A model generated the notes under the pieces. The model saw nothing but the letters and a program-made list of their open reading frames with translations. It searched no databases and was not told where the DNA came from. Positions 9,861 to 21,442 of a DNA stretch of 34,648 nt are shown here, piece by piece. The DNA is from Anaeromyces robustus. Lineage: Eukaryota; Neocallimastigomycota; Neocallimastigomycetes; Neocallimastigales; Neocallimastigaceae. The stretch is from positions 1-34,648 of the forward strand of contig MCFG01000540.1 of assembly GCA_002104895.1 (NCBI GenBank), written 5' to 3'. The number at the start of each line of letters is the position of its first letter. The first letter of the stretch is position 1. Position numbers and translations under genes: made by a program.

Positions 9861-10841
9861 ATTTTCTGTTACGAATTATATTTTATTTTTATTAATTTCA
9901 ATTCTTTAATTAGTTTTCCTTTCCATTTTATTTTATTGAGATAAAAATATATAAAATCTATATTTTATTACTTAATATTTTAATAATATATACTATTATA
10001 TATCATATTTTTTTTTTTGATATTTATTTATTTATTTATTGTTAAAAAATAAAATAAAATATATTATATGAATTTAAATATTCAAAAATTTAATATAAAA
10101 TTTATATGATTGTTTAGTTAACTTTGAAGAAAAAATTTTGTTATAACAACATCTTTTTTTATTGATATTTCTATTTTTATTTAAATTATGAAGTAATATA
10201 ATTAATATATTTATTTAAATGAAATGTAAACTTCATATTTATAATTCAAATATTTGAATTATAAATAATATATTACAATATTTTTAAAAGAATATTAATT
10301 ATTTTTAATTTACAATATCACTCTTATTACTTAATAATATTATTAAAAATTATTATATCCTTATAGCTATTTTAATTATATATATATAATAAAAATAGCT
10401 ATAGAGATGATTATAAAAAATATTTAAATTATATTGAAGTCAATTTTAATTTATACTATTTATTTATCTTTCAATAAATCAACTTCAAAGCTAAAATTTT
10501 AATTATAAATAATAATAATCAAGCAAAGTGAAATTTTTAATATTTATAATAATATTATTGTTTATTTAAAATACGAGAAATAATTTTAATAAAAAAATGT
10601 ATGGTATTATTATAATTTTTTTTTTTTACATATATATTTTTTTATTTTAATGTAATTTTTAAGTAACAATAAACTGACTAATATACCAAAAAATAGTATA
10701 AAATACAAAGGTTAAATTTAAATTTTAAGGTCAAGATTTATTATTCATTTATATGTTAACCTTAATCATTAATTTTATAAGCCACATTGTAATACATTAA
10801 AAGACCATCAAGCATAGATTATGTCGAAATGCAATACTCCC
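9679..10841. mobile_element. non-autonomous MULE-type element with GCATTTCGACATAAT termini
   Basis: GCATTTCGACATAATTTATG at the left (about 9685) is matched in inverted orientation by CATAGATTATGTCGAAATGC at the right (10813-10832), and the right end closes with CTCCC as in the element at 12902-13719. Its interior (about 10150-10300, TTTTATTGATATTTCT ... TTTTTAAAAGAATATTA) is similar to the interior of the element at 12194-12740. No ORF. The left end directly abuts the MULE at 4953-9675, and no target duplication can be recognised, so the left boundary is approximate. Confidence 0.55.
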
Positions 10842-12184
10842 AAGTATGTTATAATATTTTATTAAATAAAATATATTATAATACTTTATATATTATTTAT
10901 TATTGTAAATTAAAAAAAAAAGTTTTGTTATAAAAATTTCAAGTATTTGATATAAAAAATATTAGCTATATCATTATTAAAATTATTAATATAATCAATA
11001 AAGTTATAATAAAATTTCATCATAATTATAATCAATAAAGTTATAATAAAATTTCATCATAATTATAATTATTATTATTATATAATTTCTTCAATTTTAT
11101 TAACTATATTATATTTATTTATTTATTTTTTTTTTTTTTTTTGAATATTTTAGTGATTTTATATTATTTATATATTATTCCAATTTACTATATTGATGTA
11201 TATATAGATGATGTATATATAACTTTTTTAAATAAATTAATGAGATAATGTGATTCTATTTTCAGAAAATATTTAAATATAGCTTATTTACTAATATTTG
11301 TGAATAGAAAATCACATTATCTATTATTCATTTTGATGTTAGAATGTATAATAATTGTATATAATAATTAACAAAATTTAATTTTTCATTATTCCATATT
11401 TCCTTTAAATTTAGATAAATTTACTTTTAATGTATCTGAAGAATGACTTTATACAAAATGTGGATTAAGTCTAAAATTTCCCAGAAAAATTGAAATGAAC
11501 ATAAGTCCAACGTTATTTTTAATAATTATTCCCAATTTTTGTATATATATTCTTTAGATAAATTATATAATCTGAATATATATTTTATAAAAGCCTTTAC
11601 TAATTGTGTATCATTTTATATTTGTTTGAATGATATTAATGAATCATTCATTGAAAACTTATCAAAATGAATCTTTTTTGAAAACTTACCAGATACTATA
11701 ATATAAATAAATATATTTCAAATTGGGGTAGTCCATAAAGGAAATCTATTTCAAATGATTCCCATAATCTTTTCTAGCGTATTTAACTATTGTAAATATA
11801 ACTAAATTCATTTATGAAACTTTTTCTAGAAATAAAGTAAATAAGAATTAATCACAAGAGAATTTTAATCATCAGGAATTTCTTTTGATGAATTCCACAG
11901 TTTTTTATATATTTAAGTTATATGTAACATTTTTTTCAAGTTGTATAAATTAAATTATAATATAAAATTAATTTTATTTATAATTTGTACATTTTTTAAA
12001 TATTTTAAAAACTATTTCAATAAAAAAAAAAAAAAAAAAAAAAAAACATAAGAAAATTTGTTACATAGAAAAAAATGTAGAAATGAAAATAAAATGATAT
12101 ATTAATTATATTCATATATATCATTTTATTTTACATAATTAAAAAATGAAAATTTCTTTATATAAAAAAAAAGTATTGTTAAAT
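10842..12184. other. intergenic with element relics
   Basis: It holds a decayed minus-strand integrase (listed separately) and a 12-bp inverted repeat GATAATGTGATT / AATCACATTATC (about 11245-11322) that could be the ends of a tiny element. There is a near-exact duplication of about 30 bp (ATAATCAATAAAGTTATAATAAAATTTCATC) around 10990-11060. The rest is A/T simple sequence including a poly(A) run near 12022-12046. Confidence 0.6.
11395..11900 (-). pseudogene. decayed Ty3/gypsy integrase core
   Basis: In reverse-complement translation, broken by stops and frameshifts, short segments follow the integrase of the element at 1-3078 in order. EIPDD (about 11870) corresponds to LEIPDRPW; ESFEIDFLYGLP (about 11740) to TSISMDFITDLP; AFIKYIFRLYNLSKE (about 11560-11598) to AFMKYIFKLHGLPNE; and FKGNME (about 11390-11410) to FKGSNWNE. 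The first core Asp is retained; the second is not clear. The match is collinear over about 500 bp and the fragment lies opposite to the intact element. This is recognition by eye from short segments. Confidence 0.5.
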
Positions 12185-12193
12185 GTTTGTCAT

Positions 12194-12740
12194 GGGAAGT
12201 GTGCATTTCGGCAATGTATTTTGTAAATGTATCGCGCATTAAAATAGCATATTATTTAAATGTATTATATTGTGGCTTATAAATTAAATTAATAAAAATT
12301 TAGGTTAAATAATAAAATATTATATTATTAAAATCAATATTTTATTTATTATTAATTATTGATTCAAAGAGTCAAATTTATATTATATTTCATTAGCATT
12401 AAAGTAAAAGTATTGTTAAACATGAATCCAATTTATCAGTGGAATCTTCTTTTTATTGATATTTCTTTTTGTATTTATTTAAATTATGAAATAAATAAAA
12501 TATTAATTTAAGTGAAATTTAAAATTTATATTTATAATTCAAGTATTAAACATATATTTCAATATTTTTAAAAGAATATTATTTATTCAAAGAAAAACTT
12601 ATATAAACTCTCCTATAAAAAATTTTTTATATATAAATGTGGCGTTCAAAAAATTTATATATATTTACAATATGAAATATGGAGTAAAGGGTCTGTCAAT
12701 GAAAAAAATTTCATGTACATTGCCGAAATGCTACAGTCAG
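12194..12740. mobile_element. 547-bp MULE-type MITE with 9-bp target duplication
   Basis: GTTTGTCAT occurs directly before (12185-12193) and directly after (12741-12749) the element. The ends carry an inverted GCATTTCGGCAATGTA motif (left at 12203, right as TACATTGCCGAAATGC ending near 12731). A 9-bp duplication is diagnostic of the Mutator superfamily. The interior resembles that of the element at 9679-10841 and has no ORF. Confidence 0.8.
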
Positions 12741-12901
12741 GTTTGTCATTAATATATTATACTAGTAAAGAATTTTTATATAATTATACATTAAATTATC
12801 AATCAATTATTTTAATATTAATATATATATAATATATATACAATATAAAATCTTTTTTTATTTAATTTTATTTAATTATATTTAATACACTTAAATATAT
12901 G

Positions 12902-13719
12902 GAATGTGTTGCATTTCGCAATGTTGCATTTCGCAATGGTGCATTTCGCAATATGATATGGGGCGCATATTAAATTTTTGCAATGAGGCGCATAAAAAAC
13001 AAATAAAAAAATGAAAAATTTTTTAACACAAATTATGAAAGCCACGTTATGAAATAAAATAAAATAGAATTTAAAAAAATTAAATAAATAAATAAAAAAT
13101 ATATATATAAATAAATGAATAGAAAATAAACAAATAAATTAATATTTCTTTTTTTATTAATTACTATTACAAAAAAAAAAAGTAAAAAAATTAAAAAAAA
13201 AAAAATATATTATAAAATTAAATATATTTATTTTATCTTTTTGATAAATGAATAATAATAAATAAAATAAAAGATAATAAATAATATAACAGTATTATAT
13301 ATGTATATTTATTAAAAAGACGATAACAAATAATAAATAAAAAAAATAATATAAATTTTAGAATAAAGAAAAGAAACAAATAAATAAATATTTTTTTATT
13401 AATTACTTATTTACGAAAAAAAAAATATAAAAATAAAAATTCATTATAAAATTAAATATTTTTATAAAATTTTTATGATTTGAAATATTAAAAAAAAATT
13501 CAATATTATTAAAATATTAAATAAAAATATTATTAACTAAAAAAATATTATTAAATAAATAATTCTTTATATTATATTTTTATTTATTTAATTATTTATA
13601 CAATTATACGCCCCATTGCGAAATGCAACATTGCGAATTGCAACATTGCGAAATGCAACCTACAAATCTTTGTCATGCGCCCCATTGCGAAATGCAACAT
13701 TGCAAAATGCAACTCTCCC
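12902..13719. mobile_element. 818-bp non-autonomous MULE with repeated terminal motifs
   Basis: The 9-bp duplication AAATATATG (12893-12901 and 13720-13728) fixes the ends: GAATGTGTTGCATTTCG at the left and AAATGCAACTCTCCC at the right. The left 600 bp are nearly identical to the left arm of the foldback at 6404, and the right 200 bp to the right end of the MULE at 4953-9675 (about 9450-9675). It is therefore an internal-deletion derivative lacking the transposase. The 15-bp unit GTTGCATTTCGCAAT occurs three times in a row at the left end. Inverted copies occur three times, then twice more, at the right end. Confidence 0.88.
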
Positions 13720-13728
13720 AAATATATG

Positions 13729-14152
13729 TATATATTAATATGTACAAATTAAACATAATTTTACCAAATATGTTTTTAGATTTTATACACATAAATAAGA
13801 TTTAATTAATATTAATTTATAACAAAATAATAATATTCTAGAATTATTGTTTTAAAAACTTTTTTTATTATTAAAATTTAGGTTCTAGAATTAATTAAAA
13901 TAATCATTATTCCTAACAAATTATTAACCAATGAGATAATTCTTATATATAATAAAAATATAAAATAAAAATTATTTAATAATATATTCAAAGATATATT
14001 ATTCTATAATTTTAAATATATAAAATTATTTTGTAGTTAAAAACATAAAAATATATTTATAATTAATAATAAAAGCTTAATTATTCTCAAAAACAGTGTT
14101 AATATTAAAAAAGAATCTTTATATTAATAATAAATAAACAAATAAACTTATA

Positions 14153-14187
<35 letters not shown>

Positions 14188-16618
14188 ATATTAAAGTAAT
14201 AAATAATAATAAATAAAATAATAAATACATAAATAAATATTTAAATAAATAAATAATAAAATAAATATTAAAGTAAATATCGAAATAGACAATAAAAAAA
14301 TATGCCAAAAAGTTTCATAACAATAATATTATAAAAATAAAATTGTTATAATTAAATTAAATTAAATTAAATTTGTATTTAATTCTTATTTCTTTTTTCC
14401 ATTAATTCAAAAAAAAAATTAAAAAATAAATACAAGATTGATAATATATTATAATATATTGTATTTTATATTTGTTTTAAAAGTATATTTAAGTAATGCT
14501 TAAAATATTCTTTTAGAAAAAAAAACAATTATTTTATATTAAATATTTATACTTTTTTAATTTATATTAATAAAATTATTAATATATTTATATATTTTTA
14601 TTTTATATTAATAAAAATTATTTTATATATATTTATATTTATTATTGTTATTTATTTATAAATCAATTACATTGCTATTTATAATTAGTAAATACATAAA
14701 TATTTAAAAAAAGTAATTAATATTTATAATTTAATTACAAATATTAGTATACTCTTTGTATTTTATAATTAAATATAAGGTGTAATGAATATAATGAGTA
14801 ATAAATACATTAATTATATAAAAATAAATAAAAATTATGTTTTATTTAAAACTGTTAAAAGAAAATTTGAATAAAGAATAATCACAAAATTTTTATTTAT
14901 GTTTTAAATAAAAAAAATAAAATATTTTTTAAGTAATAAATCAAAATTTTCAATCATAATATTATTGGTTTAAAATAATTTTTGATGTGGATGGATGTGA
15001 AACTTTAATTTTTTTTATTATTTTAAAACAAATAATAATAAAATTTAAAGTTTAAGAAAGAATTAAATTTTATTAAATAAATTTAATTAATTATATTTAT
15101 ATTATTTTGCTTATATAAATTTATATGTATTTTCATTTATTAATAATATACGGTATTCTTTTAAATTAATATTCGTTATTTGTATTATAATATATTATAT
15201 TATATATTAATAACTATAATGAATATTATTTTATCAATTTTTTCATATTAAATTTTTTTAAAGTTTTCTAAAGTTTTAAGATAATTGAATATTTTTTAAA
15301 TATTTCATTATCATTGCCCAAAAAATTATGAAGTATAAAAGAAACTAATGTATTAATCTATTTCCTATATAAATATATTTGTAATATTAAGTTATTTATT
15401 TATTATTTTTTTATATAATTCAAACAGAAAGAAACAATTGAAATAAAAAAATTATAATTATTGACTATAAAAAACAAAATAAAACAATAAATAAATAAAA
15501 TTATTTATTGTATTAAATTCTGATATAATATTAATAATAATAACTAATAATAAATAATAATAAATAATAATAAATAATAATAATTAAAAATAATTAAAAA
15601 TATTAACTGAAATACATTTATTATTTTTTTCATTTAATTTTATTTAATTATATATTAAAGTTAACTAATGTATTTTATTAAATTACTATATTAGTATTAA
15701 TAAGAAAAGCACAGATTCAAAAACAATGAAATAATAATTGTAATAATAGCTAAATAAGAAAAATAGAAATTTTTTTTATTAAATAATGATGTAATAATTA
15801 TCATCAAATAATATTTGTATCAAATTTTATAAATTAAATATTAAAAAAGAATAAAAAATGGATAAAAAAAGTAATAAAAAAATGGAATAAAAATCGAAAC
15901 ACAAAACAAGTACAAACTTTATTCAATATATTTTTATTTTTTAATTCTTAATCAATATATGTTAATATATATTAATAATATTAAATAAATTAATTTACAT
16001 ATTTCTATATATATTGTAATAGAAGTGTAATATTATTAAATATATAAATATTAAAAAATGTATTAAAAACTTTTTTAATAAATTAATTAAATTTATATTA
16101 AATATTATTAATTTTACATACAAAATTCTTTTAAACATAATATTTTTATTAAAATGTATTATTTATTAAATTTTTATATAAATAATAATATAAAATAATA
16201 TATTATTATATAATTATATTAATTCATTAGAATATTATATTGTTTATTTTCTACTTGGAATTAGGTTTATATATATTATTTATAGATATTTGGTTACAGA
16301 ATATTAAAAAAATTTATTAATGTAAATAATATAAATATAAAAATTAAAAAAAAAAAAAAAAGTGTATAAAAGAAAAGACTTTTCTATTATTATTATTATT
16401 ATTATTTTGTTTGTAGTTTAAATTATTTTAATTACCATTTATTTTTCGTAAATAAAAGGTTTCAAATATTATACAAACAATCAAATAAAATTAAAAAGAG
16501 AAAAAAAGAAGAAAACTATTACTTTGGAGGTAATAAATTAATTTTACTTTTTATATATGTCAACAAAAATTTTTATAAAGTAGGAAAAATAATCATTATA
16601 TTTATATACAGTTTAAAG
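13729..16618. other. 2.9 kb gene-free, A/T simple sequence
   Basis: I see no gene. It contains an ATAA tandem run (14152-14190), AATAAT runs near 15540-15590 and a TTA run (16386-16406) about 210 bp upstream of the ANKRD13-like gene. The minus-strand ORF across the ATAA run is a translation of simple repeat and not a gene. Confidence 0.7.
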
Positions 16619-18920
16619 ATGAGTGATTTAAATTTAAAAACATATCCGCTTCATCGTTGTATTTACAGAAATGATGTTAAGAATCTTGAAAAATTATTAA
16701 AAGAAGAAAAATATCGAAAAATAATTAATGAAAAAGATAACCATGGAAATGCTCCAATTCATTTAGCCTTAATGCTTAATCGTCACCATTGTCTTATGGT
16801 TTTATTAAAATGTAAAGAAAGTAATCCTTTCATTCTTAACAATAAAGGATGGAGCCCAATTAATGAGGCTTCAGTGTAAGTGATATTTCTTTCTATTTTT
16901 ATTTATTTATTTATTTATTTATTTATTTTCATTTATTTATTGTAATCATTTTAATATTTTTATAAAGAAGTTTTCAATTATTATTGTTTACTATCATTAT
17001 TATTTAATCAACTATATTCATAAATATTAATGTTATATTATCAATTAAATATAAAAAATTTTGTAATATATAATAGATTGAATGACGTAGATGCTCTTGA
17101 ACTAATTTATCGTAAGATATGGAAAGTATATGAAGTCAAGGTTGATGAAAAAGATGGTTTCTATGACCAAATAAATAAAACTGCTCCAAATGTATATTTG
17201 AAATTTAAAATTAAAATTAAAACATCAAGTAGGTTTTGGTTATTTAATTAATTAATACAGTTTATTTTATTATAATTATATTATATAATATTTAAATCAT
17301 AATTATCAATGTATTTGTAATAAATCATAAGTTATTAATGTATTTATAATTTTTATATAAATATAATATTTTTATTTTCAATATAATAAATTATATAATA
17401 ATTATAAAGTTCCATTATTAAAAAGATTAAATACTACTGTATATTTAACAATGTTAAAAAATAAAAAAAGTATGAAACATACTATTACAATTGGAGGTGT
17501 TGATATGCGCGGTGTACCAAAAATTATTAAAGGAAACATGAGTTTATTAATAAAATTGGATGAAAAAAGGGGTAAGTATGTAAATAATAATATATTATAA
17601 TTTGTTATAGTTTTATTAATATATATACCTTTATTAATTATATAACAATAAGGTTCACGTACGATTTATGCAGTAAATAATGAGAAAAAATTGTACCAAG
17701 AACTTTACCCACATGTTCCTGATTATTATTTAGCTCAATCCATCAATTCAAATATTGGTGCTACTAAATTAATTAATGTTCATCCTGATTTTTCAAATAC
17801 TGTAATTAAACCCAAAAAAGGAGGAATATTAAAAAATAATTATAAAGGATTTTCTTTCGAAAGTGGAAAAATTTATAGAGCTGTGGCTTATAAAGTTAAA
17901 AATGTAGATCTTATGATCTATAATAGAATAGATGAAGGTATTATTGGTGAAAATGAAAGTATCATTAAAGTTGTGGATGAACGTGAAATTTCAAAAAAAT
18001 CAAAAAAACAAGAGAGTAAATTTATTATTGATTGCGATGATACTAAATCAATAAATAATACTGAACCTGATAGCGATCCTGAACCAGATTATGATTCTGA
18101 TTCTGATTCTGATTGTGGTAAAGAAGAAGAATACTCAAAACAAGAAAGAAAAAATATGATAACTGAAGATGATGCAAAGTTATTAAATTATTTTGATAAA
18201 GACAAAGGAAAGAAAAAGACAAAGGAAGAAATTGAGTATACTGTTACAAAGGATGGTAAAACCAAAACATTTATGTATGAAACTACTCAAGAGAGTACTT
18301 TGGATTGGGAGGAAGCTTATCATGAAAAGTATTCTAAGGGAGTAGATTTAGTATATGGTGTTCTCGGTATAAAGGAATATGATAACAGAAAAGTCAAACG
18401 TTATACTCCTCAAGAAATTGAAAATCTTAATCTTCATAAAATAACTGAAGAAGAATATTTCAATCCTGCCTCTACAAAACCACTTCATATGGGTAGAATT
18501 ATGGAAGTTAGTGAAGAAAAGAAAACTTTTAAGCGTAAAATTAGATTGTGGATGGCTAAAGATAGTAGTGAATTCCCAGTTACACTTAAAGATATCGAAC
18601 CATTATTAAGATATTTCGCAATCACTGCTGTAAATCCTTCTTTATTTTATGAATCTGAAGAAGAAGCTTCTAAGGAAACTTCAACAGCTAAATTATTAGA
18701 TTATAATGCTTTTAAATTCCTTACCACTGCATTATATGATTCATTTGAAGAGAAAAATACATTCCCACTTAAAATTATTATTCCATTGTATCCATCAGTA
18801 AATTTAGAAATTAAAACGGTAGATTGTTCAATTGATGAAAAATATGTACAAGATTGCGAATTTGAAATTCCAAGTGATTATTCACCTGGAAATGTATACT
18901 TTGAACGTATAGAAAAATAA
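16619..18920 (+). CDS. ankyrin-repeat / GPCR-chaperone protein, ANKRD13 family, four exons
   Basis: Exons 16619-16875, 17077-17228, 17410-17571 and 17653-18920 join in frame to 612 residues. Introns are 201, 181 and 81 bp, almost pure A/T, with donors GTAAGTG, GTAGGT and GTAAGTA and acceptors ending in AG. Exon 1 encodes two ankyrin repeats (YPLHRCIYRNDV..., DNHGNAPIHLAL...) followed by GWSPINEA, the typical ANKRD13 start. Exons 2-4 continue with the family's beta-rich region (TSIPLLKRL where animal members have TSWVPL). An acidic Ser/Asp/Glu run follows, near residues 315-350. Then comes the C-terminal GPCR-chaperone domain (GRIMEVSEEKKTFKRKIRLWMA, FPLKIIIPLYPSVN). Animal members act at endosomal or ER membranes on ubiquitinated or newly made receptors; here the role is inferred. 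No clear ubiquitin-interacting motif was recognised. Exon joins are my prediction from splice signals and frame. Confidence 0.85.
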
Positions 18921-19099
18921 ATGGAAAAAGAAAATGAGAAAAAATAAATTGAGAAAGTAAAATTAAAATTAAAATTGAAAAAAAAAATAAATAACAATAA
19001 AAAAATTAAAAAAAAAAAATTAAAAATCAAAAAAATAAATAAATTAATAAATAAATTAAATAACAATAAAAAAAATAAAAATAAAATATTAAATTTTAG

Positions 19100-19143
<44 letters not shown>

Positions 19144-19756
19144 AAAAAACTAAATAAAGGAATTAAAACTTAAAAATTTAACAACAATAAAAAAAATAAA
19201 ATAAAAAATAAAAAAAAAATAAAAAAAAAAATTAATTATAAAATAGTTATATATATATATATATATATATAAAATAAAGAATATATATATTAATCTTTAT
19301 AAACTTTTTTACCTGATTTATATATAATATATATTTAAAAATAAATAAAAATAAATAGGATAAAATATAAATAATAAATAATAAATAATAAAAAAAGAAT
19401 TAATAAATATATAATAATTATAATAATTAATATAATTATAATTATAATTACAATTATATAGTTATTGAAAGATAAAACAAAAAAATGTATTATACAAATA
19501 ACAGAAATAAGTAAATATTAAAAATAAGTAAAGTAAATAATAAAAATAAGTAAATAATAAAAATAAGTAAAGTAAATAATAAAAATAAATAAATAATAAA
19601 AATAAATAAATAATAAAAATAAATAAATAATAAATATTGTTTTATAATGAATAAATAAATACAATAAACGCTCTATTATTTATATATTATTATTTCTACA
19701 TTTCCTTTTTATTTTTGTGATTTATATTATTAATAAAAATGACGACAATTATTCAA
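18921..19756. other. gene-free A-rich simple sequence 3' of the ANKRD13-like gene
   Basis: It contains a run of 42 A (19100-19141), a TA run (19249-19270) and tandem AAATAAGTAAATAATAA-type repeats (about 19500-19640). ORFs here are low-complexity Lys/Asn or Phe/Leu translations of the repeats. Confidence 0.7.
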
Positions 19757-20002
19757 GGGAGAGAGTTTTAGTGGACCACACCACACTATCATTTAAATAT
19801 CTCTTTTTTTTTTTTTTTTTTTATAGAGTGAAATCTGAATAATAAACCCTATAATGAAATATAATGAAATTATTATATTTTCTTAAATAAAGGGAGAGTT
19901 TAGTGGACACTATGACACTACACTATCCTTAATTCAGATGTTACTTCTTTGTTTTATATTATTTTACCATTTAGAGAGGAGTGAAATTCGAATAGTACCC
20001 TA
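19757..20002 (+). repeat. imperfect direct duplication of about 100 bp
   Basis: Two units, 19757-19852 and 19892-20002, share an opening GGGAGAG..TTTAGTGGAC, CACTATC, a T-rich middle, then GTGAAAT..GAATA and CCCTA. Composition is less AT-biased than the surroundings. Function unknown. The truncated LINE was inserted at the end of the second unit. Confidence 0.6.
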
Positions 20003-20011
20003 CACACTGAA

Positions 20012-20308
20012 CAAATGCCGATCCTATTTCCGACCCTAGTGGAATAGGATAGATTAATTTTACTTTAATTCTATATTTAGAATTAAGGGCTTGTATGAAT
20101 TTATTGTTTTTAAATATTATTATACTATTTTTTTTTTCTTCCCTCCAATATTATTTATTATTGTCTATAATATTTTACTGGTTTTTTATTTTTTTTGTAT
20201 TATTTTTATTTTTTTTTTTTTCATTATGTGTTTTTTGATGATTCATGTATTTTAATATTTAAATTCAATAAAAGTGATGTACAAATTATGTGCCATAAAA
20301 AAAAAAAA
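20012..20308 (+). mobile_element. 5'-truncated LINE copy (297 bp)
   Basis: It starts at CAAATGCCGATCC and is nearly identical to 25764-26031 of the full-length LINE: the last 13 codons, the stop, the same 3' UTR with AATAAA, and GTGCCAT followed by 12 A. It is flanked by CCTACACACTGAA (19999-20011) and CCTACACTGAA (20309-20319), a target-site duplication with a 2-base difference. This is the standard product of incomplete target-primed reverse transcription. Confidence 0.88.
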
Positions 20309-20319
20309 CCTACACTGAA

Positions 20320-20860
20320 ATTATAATTATTTCAGAAATTTGTTATATTTTTCTTTATATTAAATTATATATTATAGATTTTTAGATAGTATTTTTTTAT
20401 TTTAAATATATTTTTATTTATGTACTATATCTAAATGTATTAATAACTATTATAATAAATAAAAAGCGTATTCTCTTCCTTTAGTTTAAAAATATATATA
20501 TATATATTTTATTAATATAATTATAAATTTCATTATCAGTTTCATTACTATCATTGTTTTTTTATCCATATCTTTACTATTATTTTTACCATTATCTTTA
20601 TCTTTAGCTTCAGAAATAGATTAGAGTAGTTGATTGCAGAGCTATATAGTAAAAAATTCAAAAAAATATATAAATATATATGTATATATATATTTTTTTT
20701 TCTTTTTATTAAATATAGACTATATATTGTAGATTTTTATTTTTATTTTTATTTTATTTTTTAGATAGAATTTTCTTTTATCTATTAATCTACTTTTATT
20801 ATATATACTAAATCTTTGAAGGATAAAGAAAACTTTATAATAATAGAGATTAAAATAACA
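20320..20860. other. intergenic with NRPS relic and a direct repeat
   Basis: Two similar stretches of roughly 90-100 bp (about 20348-20440 and 20710-20816, both with ATATATTRTAGATTTTT, TTTTTAGATAG and TATATACTAAATCT-like segments) flank the NRPS relic listed separately. A short TA run lies at 20494-20506. No gene. Confidence 0.5.
20504..20575 (-). pseudogene. relic of an NRPS condensation domain
   Basis: The reverse complement matches 32691-32778 of the intact NRPS gene at 68 of 72 positions. There is one 16-base deletion, which breaks the frame. The match covers the codons for DMDKK...IVMK and TDNEVYNYINKI in the condensation domain. Collinearity of two blocks of 36 bases excludes chance, even at this base composition. 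Flanking sequence has decayed beyond recognition. Confidence 0.75.
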
Positions 20861-21442
20861 ACAAAGTAATTACTCAGAAGAGGGTAAATGCCTGTCGATA
20901 CATGGCGACGTTAAGGGCATTTTATGAAGTCTCCTCAATAATTGTTCTTTTTTCTAATAATATGTATAAGTTGGATATGCAGGAAATGAATTATTTGTAT
21001 TTTCTTTTAAATTTACCTTTCATGTATTTCTGTATATTATCACTGTATGAATCCATTGTAATTGCTTTAATTATTGTATGAGCTTGATTCACTCAAAAGC
21101 ATGTGCTTATACTTTATTAGAATTTAGAATAGTTATTTTTGAGTTCTTCACCTTTAACTTTTTTTTTAATTTTCATGAATTTAAGAATTTACAAGATTTC
21201 AAATATATTTACATTCGCAAAAAGAGATTTTTATAACAACTATCAATATTCTACAAGTGTTTTTATAATAGAGTAAAGAAGATAAACAATTGATAAATTT
21301 AAACAAAAGAAAAAAAAAAAAAAAAAAAAGAAAAAATTTACATTCAGTTATTACTAGTCTACATTTTTAACTCGATTTTTTTAGTTTAGTACTTTCATTT
21401 TACTTTTTTTATTTTTTTCATCAATATTAAATATAGATCATA

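Noticed and set aside
12902..13719. CRISPR-like array from the repeated GCATTTCGCAA units
   Set aside because: Units are contiguous without unique spacers, occur inverted at both ends of a DNA transposon, and the genome is eukaryotic.
13623..13805. Small ORF rich in CEMQHC repeats
   Set aside because: It is a translation of the 15-bp terminal array of the MULE; it runs past the element end into flanking DNA.
14105..14308. Minus-strand hydrophobic ORF that looks like a membrane protein
   Set aside because: It is a translation of ATAA/AAT tandem repeats; the apparent hydrophobicity comes from T-rich codons.
18975..19157. Lys/Asn-only ORF and its minus-strand Phe/Leu counterpart
   Set aside because: Both are translations of poly(A) and AAT-type simple repeats.
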